Under the pieces are notes generated by a model. The model was not told the DNA's origin, searched no databases, and worked only from the letters and a program-made list of their open reading frames with translations. 64,000 nucleotides of DNA from GWE2-42-39 sp963668595 (lineage in GTDB: Bacteria > Bacteroidota > Bacteroidia > Bacteroidales > Prolixibacteraceae), in contig OY764876.1 in NCBI GenBank assembly GCA_963668595.1, forward strand, positions 310,001 to 374,000, read 5' to 3'. The translations under genes were made by a program, and so were the position numbers. Numbering within the stretch: position 1 is the stretch's first letter; each line of letters opens with the position of its first letter. This document shows, piece after piece, positions 34,634 through 43,227 of the stretch.

Positions 34634-34718
34634 TTTTTTATGTTTTTAGTTAAAAGTTTATCGCTCGGTCATGGTTCGACAAAATGTCTAGTCCTAAAAT
34701 ATGGCTACAGGTTAAACA

Positions 34719-35582
34719 TTAATTTAAGTTCGCTTCAAAAACCATATTTGGGGTTTTATACCCTAAAGATAGGTGAAGTCTCTTACTGTTATATAGCCTT
34801 ATGGCACTTTTTGTGGCCAGCTTGGCTTTTTCGGTATCGAAGAAACACTGGTCGAGGTAAAATTCGTCCTTCAAAATACCATTAACACGTTCGGCAACAG
34901 CATTCTCATAGCAGTGGTTTTCCTCGGTCATGCTGATTCTCACCTTGTGCTTTTTCAACTCATTAACATACTGGTTGCTGCAATACTGAATGCCACGGTC
35001 GGAGTGGTGTACCAATCCGGCCGCTGGACGGGCTGTCTTCTGAGCTCGTTTGAAGGCTCCAAGACAGCCCGTCAGCTCCAGTGTATCGCTGATGTTGTAC
35101 CCTACAATTTTGCGCGAAAATAGGTCAGTAAGCAATGCCAAATAGCAAAACCCCTTTACGGTGCGTATATAAGTGATATCGGCCACCCAAACCTGGTTGG
35201 GCGCTGTTATCTCCATATCTTTCACCAAATTGCCGTACTTATGGAAATGGTGGTACGAGTTGGTCGTTTTGCACGAGGCTTTCTTGCGGTGCACGAGCAT
35301 ATTCTCCTCCCTGAGAATGTCGAACAGCTTGTCCCTGCCAACCTTCATATGGGCAGCCTCAAACGATGGGTGCAAGGCTTCCCAAAGCTTGCGTGTGCCG
35401 ACTCTTGGCTGGTCTTTGCGCTCTTCTTTTACAAGCTCAATCACTTCGTTTTTAACCTTTTTGCGTCTTTGGAAACGCTTCTGGTATTTGTACCAGGCAT
35501 CGCGATGAAGCCCGAAGCAGGCGCAGGTTTCCCTTACGCCTGCAACACCCGCCTTTTGCGACTTGGGCAATGCTTTCATCAT
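34719..35582 (-). CDS. IS3 transposase OrfB (DDE integrase domain)
   Basis: A 287-residue DDE transposase of the IS150-like subgroup: N-terminal HTH_21 region (VRETCACFGLHRDAWYKYQ), then the rve integrase core with the catalytic Asp in VWVADITYI, the second Asp in HHSDRGIQYCS and the Glu near HCYENAVAERVNG. Starts with ATG overlapping the orfA stop (ATGA) and lies in the -1 frame relative to orfA, so the full transposase is probably the OrfAB frameshift product. Confidence 0.92.
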   Translation of the reverse strand: MMKALPKSQKAGVAGVRETCACFGLHRDAWYKYQKRFQRRKKVKNEVIELVKEERKDQPRVGTRKLWEALHPSFEAAHMKVGRDKLFDILREENMLVHRKKASCKTTNSYHHFHKYGNLVKDMEITAPNQVWVADITYIRTVKGFCYLALLTDLFSRKIVGYNISDTLELTGCLGAFKRAQKTARPAAGLVHHSDRGIQYCSNQYVNELKKHKVRISMTEENHCYENAVAERVNGILKDEFYLDQCFFDTEKAKLATKSAIRLYNSKRLHLSLGYKTPNMVFEANLN

Positions 35583-35950
35583 GGCTTGGTGTTTAGCTTT
35601 TTTTTTAGCTCTGCCACCGTTTTATAGCCCAGCATCTCGGCAGCCACCTCAAGGTACGAATCGCTCACCAACTGGTCTAAATCCTTCTTTAGCAACAGCT
35701 TCTTGAGTTGTTCGATCTCCTTTTGGAGCTCCTTCAATCGGGTGATTTCGTCTTTGTTTTCGATCATGATCCGTGTGTTCATTAAGTCTTTACGGTCGTA
35801 CTTCTTGATCCATTCGTTTACGGTACTGCTTTGGATACCATAAATCCGGGACAACTCCCGTTTGGTATATTTTCCCGTACTAAGTTCGGCTAAAATTTTG
35901 AGTTTGAAACCCTCACTGTAACGTCGTGTTACCTGATCATTTTGATACAT
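35579..35950 (-). CDS. IS3 transposase OrfA (HTH_8 protein)
   Basis: A 123-residue DNA-binding protein: HTH near RRYSEGFKLKILAELSTGKY and a leucine-zipper-like coiled coil (LKELQKEIEQLKKLLLKKDLDQL). Near its end the codons CTA AAA AAA AAG form the slippery heptamer A-AAA-AAG on the minus strand at about 35597-35603, positioned to shift ribosomes into orfB. Confidence 0.9.
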   Translation of the reverse strand: MYQNDQVTRRYSEGFKLKILAELSTGKYTKRELSRIYGIQSSTVNEWIKKYDRKDLMNTRIMIENKDEITRLKELQKEIEQLKKLLLKKDLDQLVSDSYLEVAAEMLGYKTVAELKKKLNTKP

Positions 35951-36005
35951 ATCTACAAATATTGTGTAGACATTTTTTAGGACGACTCAAAAAATGCCCT
36001 ACAAC

Positions 36006-36120
36006 GGTGAGTATAAGAATAGTAGCCGATTGCGGGCTTCATTCCTGTCAAGTTATACAAAAGTTGTAGCGGGCTACAACCCTTAAATTTACTACTATCT
36101 CGGCTATTATTTTTATACAT
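36006..36120. repeat. att-like spacer E2 (family B)
   Basis: A 115-bp hairpin. GTATAAGAATAGTAGCCGA (36011-36029) pairs with TCGGCTATTATTTTTATAC (36100-36118), with two mismatches. An inner perfect hairpin GTTGTAGC-GG-GCTACAAC is at 36063-36080. The layout ATTGCG...CCTGTCAA...GGCTACAA...CCTT...ATTTACTAC recurs in spacer E6 at 44982-45097. Confidence 0.65.
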
Positions 36121-36213
36121 TGTTGAACTAAATCCGCCTACGGGCGGATAGCTGATTAAAAGTACCCGATTCTTTCGTAATTCGGAGATTATTAACCACA
36201 AAAATTTCTGAAT

Positions 36214-37119
36214 ATGAGAAAGAAATCGGGACTTACTATCATTGAGCAGGCAGTTGTGCTTGTTCCTGAGTTTGAAAAAGTTTTTGGTAAGCTGGAACAA
36301 CAGGTTACCTTACGCGGACAGAGCAAAAGTACTCTGGATAATTATATCCGGCGCATTGCCCTGTTTGTAATCCATTTTGAGAAACTTCCGGAGCAGATCG
36401 ACCCTGAAGAAATCAACGAATATCTGGCTGCTTTAGCCCGTGATCCGCGCTCACCAGGACGGAGTAGTTTTAAACACATGGTTTACGGACTTCGATACTA
36501 TTACCGCTTACTGGGGATGAACAAAAATGCCATTGCCCTGCCTTCTCTGAAAAAAGAAGCCAAACTTCCGGTTATACTGAACCAGAAGGAACTTAAAGAG
36601 CTTTTCTCTGCACCAAAACTGCTTAAACAACGGGTAGTACTCACCCTTATTTATTCTGCCGGGTTACGCGGCCAGGAGGTGATTAACCTGAAAATCTCAG
36701 ACATCGATTTTGACCGTCGTACCATCCACATCCGTCAAAGCAAGTACAAAAAAGACCGGATTGTTCCTCTTTCTGATTACATGGCCTCTGGCCTAAAAAA
36801 ATATCTTTCAGCTGAAAACCCACACATCTGGTTGTTCAACGGAAAAGAACCCGATGGACGTTACAGCGTGCGAGGTCTGTCGTGGGTAATGCGCGAGAAC
36901 CTGAAAAAAACATCCATTACCAAAGAGGTGAATTTGCATTCATTGCGCCATTCCTATGCAACACACTTGTTGGAACAGGGTTTGAATATTGTCTCCCTGA
37001 AAGAGTTGCTTGGGCATGCCGACATCTCCACCACCATGATTTACCTGCACGTGGCACAATGCCCGTTGATCAAGCCACATAGCCCGCTGGACACACTTTA
37101 TAACTTGCAAAAAAAGTGA
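36214..37119 (+). CDS. Tyrosine recombinase associated with IS91-like transposase
   Basis: A 301-residue XerC/D-like recombinase. N-terminal SAM-like core-binding domain (about 30-115, GQSKSTLDNYIRRIALFVIHF), catalytic domain with Arg in AGLRGQEV (about 152), HSLRHSYATHLLEQG (His-x-x-Arg), LGHADISTT and the tyrosine in TTMIYLHV (about 277). All catalytic residues are present. It overlaps the Y1 transposase gene by the 4 bases GTGA. Such an integrase accompanies one branch of IS91 elements; its job there is not established. Confidence 0.88.
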   Translation: MRKKSGLTIIEQAVVLVPEFEKVFGKLEQQVTLRGQSKSTLDNYIRRIALFVIHFEKLPEQIDPEEINEYLAALARDPRSPGRSSFKHMVYGLRYYYRLLGMNKNAIALPSLKKEAKLPVILNQKELKELFSAPKLLKQRVVLTLIYSAGLRGQEVINLKISDIDFDRRTIHIRQSKYKKDRIVPLSDYMASGLKKYLSAENPHIWLFNGKEPDGRYSVRGLSWVMRENLKKTSITKEVNLHSLRHSYATHLLEQGLNIVSLKELLGHADISTTMIYLHVAQCPLIKPHSPLDTLYNLQKK

Positions 37120-38285
37120 GAGCCAGATTCGAACTGGCTGATGTGGTCAATATCTTTGGCCCGGAACTGACAGCCAGAACAAAGCAGACTCCTTTACAGC
37201 TAAAGGTTCTGGGTAAAATAGCCTCTTGCCGAACCGCCGCTCTGGGCGGACACGAAGAAGCTTGCGAAAACTGTGGTACCGTGCGTTACAGTTACAACAG
37301 TTGTGGAGACCGTCATTGTCCCAAATGCCAGGCGGCAAAACAAGCCTTCTGGATTGAAAACCTGATGCAAACCACTCTGCCCATAAAGCATTACCATCTT
37401 GTTTTTACAGTGCCGCACCTGTTGAACCAGGTTTGTCTGCATAACCAGCGGTTGTATTACGATCTGCTTTTTACTGCGGTATGGAATACACTCCGGTCGT
37501 TCGGCTATTCCCATTTTGGTGCAGAAACCGGGACTGTCGCAGTCTTACACTCATGGGGACAAAACCTGAGTTTGCACCCGCACATCCACTGCCTTGTTCC
37601 TGCTGCCGGTTATACATTGGATGGGCAGTGGAAAAATATTGGTCATTCGCAAAATTATCTTTATCCGGTACACCAACTGAGTGAAGCTTTTAAAGCAAAG
37701 TTTCTCGATAGCCTCAAACGTGCGTTGCGCAAACAAAACGAATTGGATTTGTTCAACCATGCCGTGCAACAAGCCTACCAAACCAAATGGGTGGTACATT
37801 GCGAACCTTCAATGGCCAGTGCCGAACATGTGGTTAAGTATCTGGGACAATACACACACCGTGTGGCTATTACCAACCAGCGGATACTAAATATTGCCGA
37901 AAGGAAAGTGACCTTCGTTGCAAAAGATTACCGAGACAGGGGCACACAAAAGCCCATAACGCTTGATGGCGTTGAGTTCCTGCGGCGCTTTGCCATGCAC
38001 ATTCTCCCCAAAAGGTTTGTCAAAATCCGGCGGTTTGGCATTTATAACCACACCACAAAACGAAGCCTTCAGTTACTGTTCGTGCCGGAAGAAAAACCCG
38101 ACATTAATACACTTATAAAACAAGAAAAAGCACCCGAAACCAATGTTGAGCGGTTTGCAAGGCTAACGGGAGTAAACCCCTGTCTTTGCCAGGTGTGTAA
38201 GACCGGGAGAATGGTTACAATAAGGGAACTGCCTCGCATCAGGTCTCCGGGTTTGAACCACCGAAAAACCCTCAGCCTCATTTAA
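37116..38285 (+). CDS. IS91 family transposase (HUH, Y1 type)
   Basis: A 389-residue rolling-circle transposase starting with GTG inside the stop of the recombinase gene. N-terminal zinc-binding domain with two CxxC pairs (CENCGTVRYSYN, CGDRHCPKCQ), then Y2/HUH replication domain with HPHIHCLVPA (the HUH motif) and the tyrosine in VKYLGQYTHRVAI. A second CxxC (LCQVCKTG) is near the C-terminus. Intact. Confidence 0.92.
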   Translation: MRARFELADVVNIFGPELTARTKQTPLQLKVLGKIASCRTAALGGHEEACENCGTVRYSYNSCGDRHCPKCQAAKQAFWIENLMQTTLPIKHYHLVFTVPHLLNQVCLHNQRLYYDLLFTAVWNTLRSFGYSHFGAETGTVAVLHSWGQNLSLHPHIHCLVPAAGYTLDGQWKNIGHSQNYLYPVHQLSEAFKAKFLDSLKRALRKQNELDLFNHAVQQAYQTKWVVHCEPSMASAEHVVKYLGQYTHRVAITNQRILNIAERKVTFVAKDYRDRGTQKPITLDGVEFLRRFAMHILPKRFVKIRRFGIYNHTTKRSLQLLFVPEEKPDINTLIKQEKAPETNVERFARLTGVNPCLCQVCKTGRMVTIRELPRIRSPGLNHRKTLSLI

Positions 38286-38505
38286 TAACAAACATCAATT
38301 ATGCGTCATCCTGCGCAACAGGGAAAGGTATGCCCATAGGCCAACAGAAACACAAAAAAAGCAGAGAAAAAACACAGTTTGTCCTTGCAAATGAAGTGAA
38401 AAAGCACAAAAACCTGCAGTACGTCAAAGAACGTTATATCATTTAATTTACTTCAAAAAAACAAAAACGGTCGATAAGTGCATAGCCCTGAATCCGGCGC
38501 GTGTA
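38286..38505 (+). other. IS91-like right end, non-coding
   Basis: No gene. GGTCGATAAGTGCATAGCCC at about 38469-38488 and GGCGCGTGTA just before GTTC probably form the replication-origin end of the element (inference from position). Confidence 0.4.
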
Positions 38506-38512
38506 GTTCAAC

Positions 38513-38556
38513 ACAGACTCATCGCTCGGTCTTGCAGACCACTCAGAGTCCTATTT
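38513..38556. repeat. Short att-like spacer (44 bp)
   Basis: Between the IS91 unit and cassette C2. GACTC and GAGTC enclose a second hairpin GGTCT-TGC-AGACC, giving a compact nested fold. Shorter than the 115-125 bp spacers and not related to them by eye. The decamer TCGCTCGGTC here also occurs at 34661-34670. Confidence 0.4.
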
Positions 38557-40408
38557 ATTATAGCCATGTGCTTTTTCTTTTTTTGTCTTATCCATAAAGT
38601 TCTTCTAATTCTAATTTCTTTATTCTTGACCGAATTGCTCCTTTTGTCCGCCCAAAATGTTTTGACATGTCACGAACATTAACTCCTTCGCAATACATTA
38701 CCGTTAATTCATCGTCAAGTTCAGTTGTCCAAGGTTTGTAAGCATCTTTATGTTTCTCTCTAATTTGTTCATAAGGATTTGCGATTTTTTGAACAATGCG
38801 ATTCATTGTTATGCCTTCATTTTCTATATTCTCATCTGTAGTTTCAACTCTCATTTTGTGTATTACTGAAGAACTTGGGAAGTCTTTTGGCAATAATGTT
38901 TCAGGGATATGGATACTGTTTTTTGTTCTGGTAATAGCCACATACAGAAGATTGATTTCTTCATTGAGTTTGGATAAATTTATGTCTTCCTTTTTGATTT
39001 CCTTTTTGATTTTTTCAAGTTTTTCTTCTGTAATAAAGTCATTTACAATCTGAATCGCATCATATTCCATTCCTTTGCAACGATGAACGGTTGAAAAAAT
39101 CATTTCCGCTTTCTCTTTTTCATCATTGTCAACATGTTTGTCTTTGATTTTCTTTATAATATTGGGGATTTCATTTCCATATTCTTTTACTATTTCGACC
39201 ATTAAACCTAGCTGGACATCCTCAGTTTTTTCGATATATTCTTTCAACTCCTCAAGGTCTTTCATTGCTTTGATGAGCTTGTCCTTGATTAACCGGTTTT
39301 TCCCATTATAAAGATTTAATATGTCATAAAGAGAAGCACCTTCGTCAGCGTATGTATAAGAATTTATGTTGCCTTCAAAATAAATGTGTTTTATCTTTTT
39401 CTTTTCCGTTACATATTCAATTGCTTTCAACAATAATCCTAGGTTTGTTCTTGCTAAAACTGCTTTAGTTTTATGTTCTTTTGTTGTTCCTTTTCCTGTT
39501 ATGTCAACGGGTTCGTACTCAAATAAATAATTTTTCCATTTTAATACTTCCATACCAAGATTGGCAATGTCTTGACTAAAGCGGAAACTTGTTGATAGCT
39601 GAAAAGTTTTGAAATCAGTTTTTTCCAAAGAATTTACAGCATGTCGCCAACCATAGATTTGTTGATGAGAGTCTCCAACTATTACTTTTGTAGCTTTTTG
39701 TTTGAAAAAAATATCAAGCATTGCAGGTGATGCATCCTGTCCTTCATCGAAAAGTATATAATCATAATCAAGTTGTGGATTGGAAAGTTGAAATTTCTTC
39801 AAGTAGAAATCATGTGTGATTTCAATTTCGCCCTTATCCATTTTACTTAAAAGAATGCGTGATTGTTGTTCAATATAATTGTAGAATGTGGTTACAAAAG
39901 TTTTTGCTTTTTTGTCTGAAACTACTTCTCGGTAATCTAAATCTTGAATTTTTTGTTTATCGCTGTTACAGAAATAAGCAATGAATTTATTTATATGATT
40001 TGCAATAATGAATTCTGCAAGTTTTTCCCCGTTTCCTTTTAGTTTAAGTAAGTCGACAATTTCATGAGTTTTATAACCTTGATGTCTTACCTTATAATTG
40101 TTTTGGAAAACAATATTTTTATAGGCAAGAGAATGTGCTGTTTCAACTTTTACATTTGAAAGATTTTTCTCCTTAAATTTTTTGCTTGCTTCTAACTTGA
40201 CTGATTTATTAAAAGCAAGATAGAGTATTTTGCTGTTTTTTGGTCGTGCTTTTGCGTATTCAATTATTGTAGTAGTTTTTCCGGACCCGGCAACAGCATT
40301 TATTTTTATGTTCCCGGTCGAATAAACTATGTCATATTGTTGTTTGGTCAAATCCATTTTTAACTATTAATATTGGACTATTGCAGTCTTTTTAGCATTG
40401 GCTATAAC
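38557..40408 (-). other. Cassette C2 (helicase unit)
   Basis: Bounded by ATTATAGCCA (38557-38566) and TGGCTATAAC (40399-40408), complementary in 9 of 10 positions, the first base being A in place of G. GC/GC extends the match two more positions with a one-base offset. Holds one minus-strand gene. Confidence 0.55.
38588..40357 (-). CDS. UvrD/FBH1-like superfamily 1 helicase with C-terminal Myb-like domain
   Basis: A 589-residue SF1A helicase. Motif I NAVAGSGKTTTI (about 19-30), motif II YILFDEGQDASPAM, motif III VGDSHQQIYGWRHA, motif IV-like TSFRFSQDIANLG, motif V STVHRCKGMEYDAI and motif VI LLYVAITRTKNSIHI are all present, so ATPase and 3'-5' unwinding activity is expected. The last 50 residues (PWTTELDDELTVMYCEGVNV, AIRSRIKKLELEELYG) look like a SANT/Myb-type DNA-binding helix bundle. 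It is the sole gene of a cassette; helicases of this type occur in phage defence and repair, but neither role is shown here. Confidence 0.85.
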   Translation of the reverse strand: MDLTKQQYDIVYSTGNIKINAVAGSGKTTTIIEYAKARPKNSKILYLAFNKSVKLEASKKFKEKNLSNVKVETAHSLAYKNIVFQNNYKVRHQGYKTHEIVDLLKLKGNGEKLAEFIIANHINKFIAYFCNSDKQKIQDLDYREVVSDKKAKTFVTTFYNYIEQQSRILLSKMDKGEIEITHDFYLKKFQLSNPQLDYDYILFDEGQDASPAMLDIFFKQKATKVIVGDSHQQIYGWRHAVNSLEKTDFKTFQLSTSFRFSQDIANLGMEVLKWKNYLFEYEPVDITGKGTTKEHKTKAVLARTNLGLLLKAIEYVTEKKKIKHIYFEGNINSYTYADEGASLYDILNLYNGKNRLIKDKLIKAMKDLEELKEYIEKTEDVQLGLMVEIVKEYGNEIPNIIKKIKDKHVDNDEKEKAEMIFSTVHRCKGMEYDAIQIVNDFITEEKLEKIKKEIKKEDINLSKLNEEINLLYVAITRTKNSIHIPETLLPKDFPSSSVIHKMRVETTDENIENEGITMNRIVQKIANPYEQIREKHKDAYKPWTTELDDELTVMYCEGVNVRDMSKHFGRTKGAIRSRIKKLELEELYG

Positions 40409-40533
40409 GGTCACTTGCAAGTTGTCGTTGCGGATTTCGAAGAGCGTCAGTGTCCGGTAGGACATGACGGTCAAGAAAGGAGCAGAGACAACGCACACCA
40501 CTGCACCCGCAATGCAATTTGCAATTTGTGCCT
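40409..40533. repeat. att-like spacer E3 (family A)
   Basis: Outer arms CACTTGCAAGTTGTCGTTGC (from 40412) and CCGCAATGCAATTTGC (from 40507) pair with small bulges; inside lies the hairpin GTCAGTGTCC-GGTA-GGACATGAC. The segment 40439-40529 is the same as 33905-33995 except for two bases. Located between the start side of the helicase cassette and the next unit. Confidence 0.6.
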
Positions 40534-42278
40534 GTTGCGCAACTCACAATTTAATGTTAGTAAAACTAGTCATATATTATTGATAAATCAACAGTTATTC
40601 AGTATCTTGAAATAAAAAAATGCAAGGCAGGAAAGTATATCAGGAAAAGCTTTTTTCAAGTTTTCAGTTGTCTTCCCGTATTCCACCATCCAATTTTTAC
40701 CGTCGATTAAATGAAGTTTTGGACTTATCTTTTTTGTATAAACAGACCCAACCTTATTATGGCAGATGTGGTCAAAAGAGTATTGACCCGGTGGTATTTT
40801 ATAAGCTTTGCCTGGTGGGCTATCTTGAAAATATCACCAGCGACCGTCAACTTATCGAACATTGCTCCATGCGACTTGACATTCTATACTTTTTAGGGTT
40901 CGATATCGATGAAGAGTTACCCTGGCACAGTACATTGAGTCGCACCCGCCAGTTGTTTCCAGAAGAATTGTTTGAGCAGGTATTTGAACAGGTTTTAAGA
41001 ATGTGTATAGAAAAAGGGATGGTTTCAGGACATACCCAAACCATAGATTCAGCTCCGATAAAAGCGAATGCGAGCATGGATAGTCTGGAATTGAAAGTCC
41101 CGGAAGAAGAATTGGATGAGTATATCCGTCAGGTACGCCATTTAAACACGAAGGACAGAGAGAATTATCCGCATCGGAAAGCAAAAAACAACAAAGCCAG
41201 CCCAGAGCAGCAAACCATCACCGCGGCCAAACACGAACTACAGGGCATTGAGTCCAGAACAAAGAAGTGGGCCCGGGATCAGGATGCCCGCCCTGGATCG
41301 AGGAACAAGGGATCCAAATATACGAGCAACAAAACCCATTACAGTCCCACCGACCCCGATGCCCGTATCAGCGTAAAGCCGGGAAAGGCGCGCAAATTGA
41401 ACTATCATGGGAATATTTGTGTCGATACAGCTCATCATGTGATCACTGATGCCAAAGCTTATCATGCCGACAAGGTCGATAGCCAGAACCTACAGGATAT
41501 CATTCTGCGGGTAAAAGAGCGGTTAAATCATCAAGGATTTTTGTTTGTCAACTTATTGGCCGATGCCGGTTACAGCAGTGGCGAAAACTATGCATTTCTG
41601 GAGAAACAGGGTATTATAAGTTACATTCCCCAACACGGGACTTACAAAGGCGGCCCCGAAGGTTTTACCTTTAATCAGGCTGGTAATTACTGGAAATGTC
41701 CTCAGGGAAGGCAGGTGAAGTTTCACAAACAAAAGATGTGAAGGGGTCGTTACAAAACCATTACCTTACACGCAGGGCAGACTGTAAGCAATGTCCGATC
41801 AAACAACAATGTATTGGAAATAATTACGAAAAGAAAATTGCAGTCACTGTTTATACAGGAGAATACGAGCGGAACAACAAGCGGGTAAAGAGCAAATACG
41901 GACGATTGATGAAAGGCCGGAGACAAAGCACCGTAGAGCCAGTCTGGGGAACACTGACCCAGTTTATGGGGCTTCGCAAAATTAACACCATCGGGATTAA
42001 GCAGGCTAATAAAGTAGTTAAGATGGCTGCCTCTGCTTATAATCTCAAGAAACTATTGAAGTTCGTCAAAAATGATTTGCATACAAAGGCACAAAGTGCT
42101 CAAGCCTTTGTGAATCGTCTTTTGTGGGCTTATTTTAGTCCAATAGTTCTGGTTTAAGCTATTCAATTTTTGCATCATCAAAAACAAAAGCTGTAATAAC
42201 TATTCGTTAAAACGGCTTATATTAAGTTGAAATATTGGCTTTCTATCCCTTTGTTCTAGTTTTAAGGCGTTGTGCAAC
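40534..42278. other. Cassette X, occupied by an IS1182-like transposase
   Basis: Bounded by GTTGCGCAAC (40534-40543) and GTTGTGCAAC (42269-42278), inverted with one mismatch. Its only recognisable content is a frameshifted transposase on the plus strand, against the direction of the other cassette genes, so a mobile element has probably replaced or filled this unit. Confidence 0.45.
40620..42157 (+). pseudogene. IS1182-like transposase, split by a -1 frameshift
   Basis: The first frame (40620-41741, 373 residues) has the N-terminal DUF772 region (YRRLNEVLDLSFLY, SIDPVVFYKLCLVGYLENI) and DDE core (TQTIDSAPIKANAS; LLADAGYSSGENY). It stops at TGA 41739. The second frame (open 41696-42157) continues at once with RRADCKQCPIKQQC and the final EYERNNKRV...STVEPVWGTLTQF Glu region. 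Joining them by a -1 shift near CAAAAGATGTGA gives a normal family length of about 510. No canonical slippery heptamer is in phase, so a mutation is likelier than programmed shifting. I could not define terminal repeats. Confidence 0.8.
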
Positions 42279-42288
42279 GGTTACCGTT
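42279..42288. repeat. Minimal 10-bp spacer E4 between units X and C3
   Basis: Only GGTTACCGTT separates the boundary repeats of the two units. Together with the neighbouring GTTACCAACC it forms tandem, self-complementary GGTTACC/GGTAAC words. Either a reduced att-like site or a deletion. Confidence 0.35.
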
Positions 42289-42306
42289 GTTACCAACCGT
42301 ATTTTA

Positions 42307-42954
42307 TTATTCATTAAATACGACATCAAATTTCTTGAATTTTAGGTCTCCACTTCTCAGAGAGTCTAATTCGAGTTTGTTTTTATCAATGATGTCTTTA
42401 AAGTCAAGTATTTTGTCGTTTTTACAAACGATAAAACTGTCTTGCGGAATGTTTAAAATGAACTTCTCACTATTTTTAAATATCCCAAACAATTCGTCAT
42501 GCAATTTCAATTCTTTTTCCAATGAATAATCGTTGTAAACTATATAATCGGATTTTTCAAATTTATCCAATGAAATTCCAATTACTTTGTCTGCGTAATT
42601 ATTGTCCTCTGGTGGAAAGCCAAGAAACCAATACACTAAAACATGAAAAAGAAAATAGTCATTCAAGTCGGATGGAATTTTTATCGCTGTCCAGTCACCA
42701 ATCTGGGTTTTCGCAAATTGATATATTCTTTGATTTTCTGGTGATGAAAGCTGTCCAAATTCGTTAAGCTTTTCCTCTGCGGATTTTAATTTGTCGCCTC
42801 TGACAAGAATAAATCTATCGTAATTTGCAGTTTTCAGTGTTTCATGAGAGTAAACTGAATCGTCTGAATTTTTATTTTTTTGATTATCAGAGCTGCAAGC
42901 AAAAAGTAAAAAAATGAAACAAGTACTTATAATTCGATTCATTTTTGTTTTCAT
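42307..42954 (-). CDS. Hypothetical lipoprotein (cassette C3)
   Basis: A 215-residue protein with a lipoprotein signal (IISTCFIFLLFACSSDN). The mature part is charged and mixed alpha/beta with no recognised domain (PPEDNNYADKVIGISLDKFEKSDYIV given by position about 115-140). Start may be Met1 (42954) or Met5 (42942). It ends 9 bp inside the cassette boundary and follows the membrane protein gene by 9 bp, so the two are co-transcribed. Confidence 0.7.
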   Translation of the reverse strand: MKTKMNRIISTCFIFLLFACSSDNQKNKNSDDSVYSHETLKTANYDRFILVRGDKLKSAEEKLNEFGQLSSPENQRIYQFAKTQIGDWTAIKIPSDLNDYFLFHVLVYWFLGFPPEDNNYADKVIGISLDKFEKSDYIVYNDYSLEKELKLHDELFGIFKNSEKFILNIPQDSFIVCKNDKILDFKDIIDKNKLELDSLRSGDLKFKKFDVVFNE

Positions 42955-42963
42955 TGTCTTTGC

Positions 42964-43227
42964 TTAAATTATAAACCATTCGATAACGAGATATACAACA
43001 ATAAGAATGACTATCAGATAGGTTAGATATTTTAGCCATTTATTTAATCGTTGATTCTTTGTTTTTGAAGAAATAAAGTTCAATAAAAATCCAAACGATA
43101 TTGTCAGGATAAACAGCCCGGTAAAAAATTCGCTTTCATGATTTATAATCATTTTAATACCAACATAGAATGTTATGGCTGAGAAAATTAAATTTTTATA
43201 AGAGTCAAGGAACTTAGTAATTGTCAT
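42964..43227 (-). CDS. Hypothetical small membrane protein (cassette C3)
   Basis: An 87-residue protein with about three TM segments (LIFSAITFYVGIKMIIN; FFTGLFILTISFGFLL; YLTYLIVILIVVYLVIEWFII) separated by a basic loop (SSKTKNQRLNKW). No known family. It is the upstream gene of a two-gene cassette; its start is about 55 bp from the boundary repeat. Confidence 0.6.
   Translation of the reverse strand: MTITKFLDSYKNLIFSAITFYVGIKMIINHESEFFTGLFILTISFGFLLNFISSKTKNQRLNKWLKYLTYLIVILIVVYLVIEWFII

Larger units (their letters stand above)
34685..35989 (-). mobile_element. IS3 family insertion sequence
   Basis: A complete 1305-bp element. Left end TGTCTAGTCCTAAAATATGG and right end (complement) TGAGTCGTCCTAAAAAATGT are 25-bp imperfect inverted repeats beginning TG. 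It is flanked by AAA on both sides (34682-34684 and 35990-35992; AAAA possible), fitting the 3-4 bp duplications of this family. Both orfs are open, so the element looks recent and possibly active. Confidence 0.88.
33994..36005 (-). other. Cassette C1 (TPR lipoprotein unit, interrupted by IS3)
   Basis: Bounded by the exact 10-bp inverted repeat GTTGTAGGGC (33994-34003) and GCCCTACAAC (35996-36005). Without the 1.3-kb IS3 element the unit is about 0.7 kb and holds one minus-strand gene. The repeat differs from that of every other unit in the array. Confidence 0.6.
36122..38512 (+). mobile_element. IS91-like element with an associated tyrosine recombinase
   Basis: Contains a tyrosine recombinase and an HUH (Y1) transposase in one operon. 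The hairpin ATCCGCC-TACG-GGCGGAT (36132-36149) is near the left end. The right end probably lies at 38505, directly before GTTC (38506-38509), the type of tetranucleotide IS91 elements insert beside. The element also lies inside the inverted repeat GTTGAACTA (36122-36130) and TAGTTCAAC (38504-38512), which follows the cassette boundary pattern; whether that is coincidence or an older cassette is unclear. The exact left end is uncertain. Confidence 0.7.

Noticed and set aside
40373..40615. 80-codon open frame on the plus strand
   Set aside because: It runs through the boundary repeat and spacer E3, so it is a by-product of the repeat.
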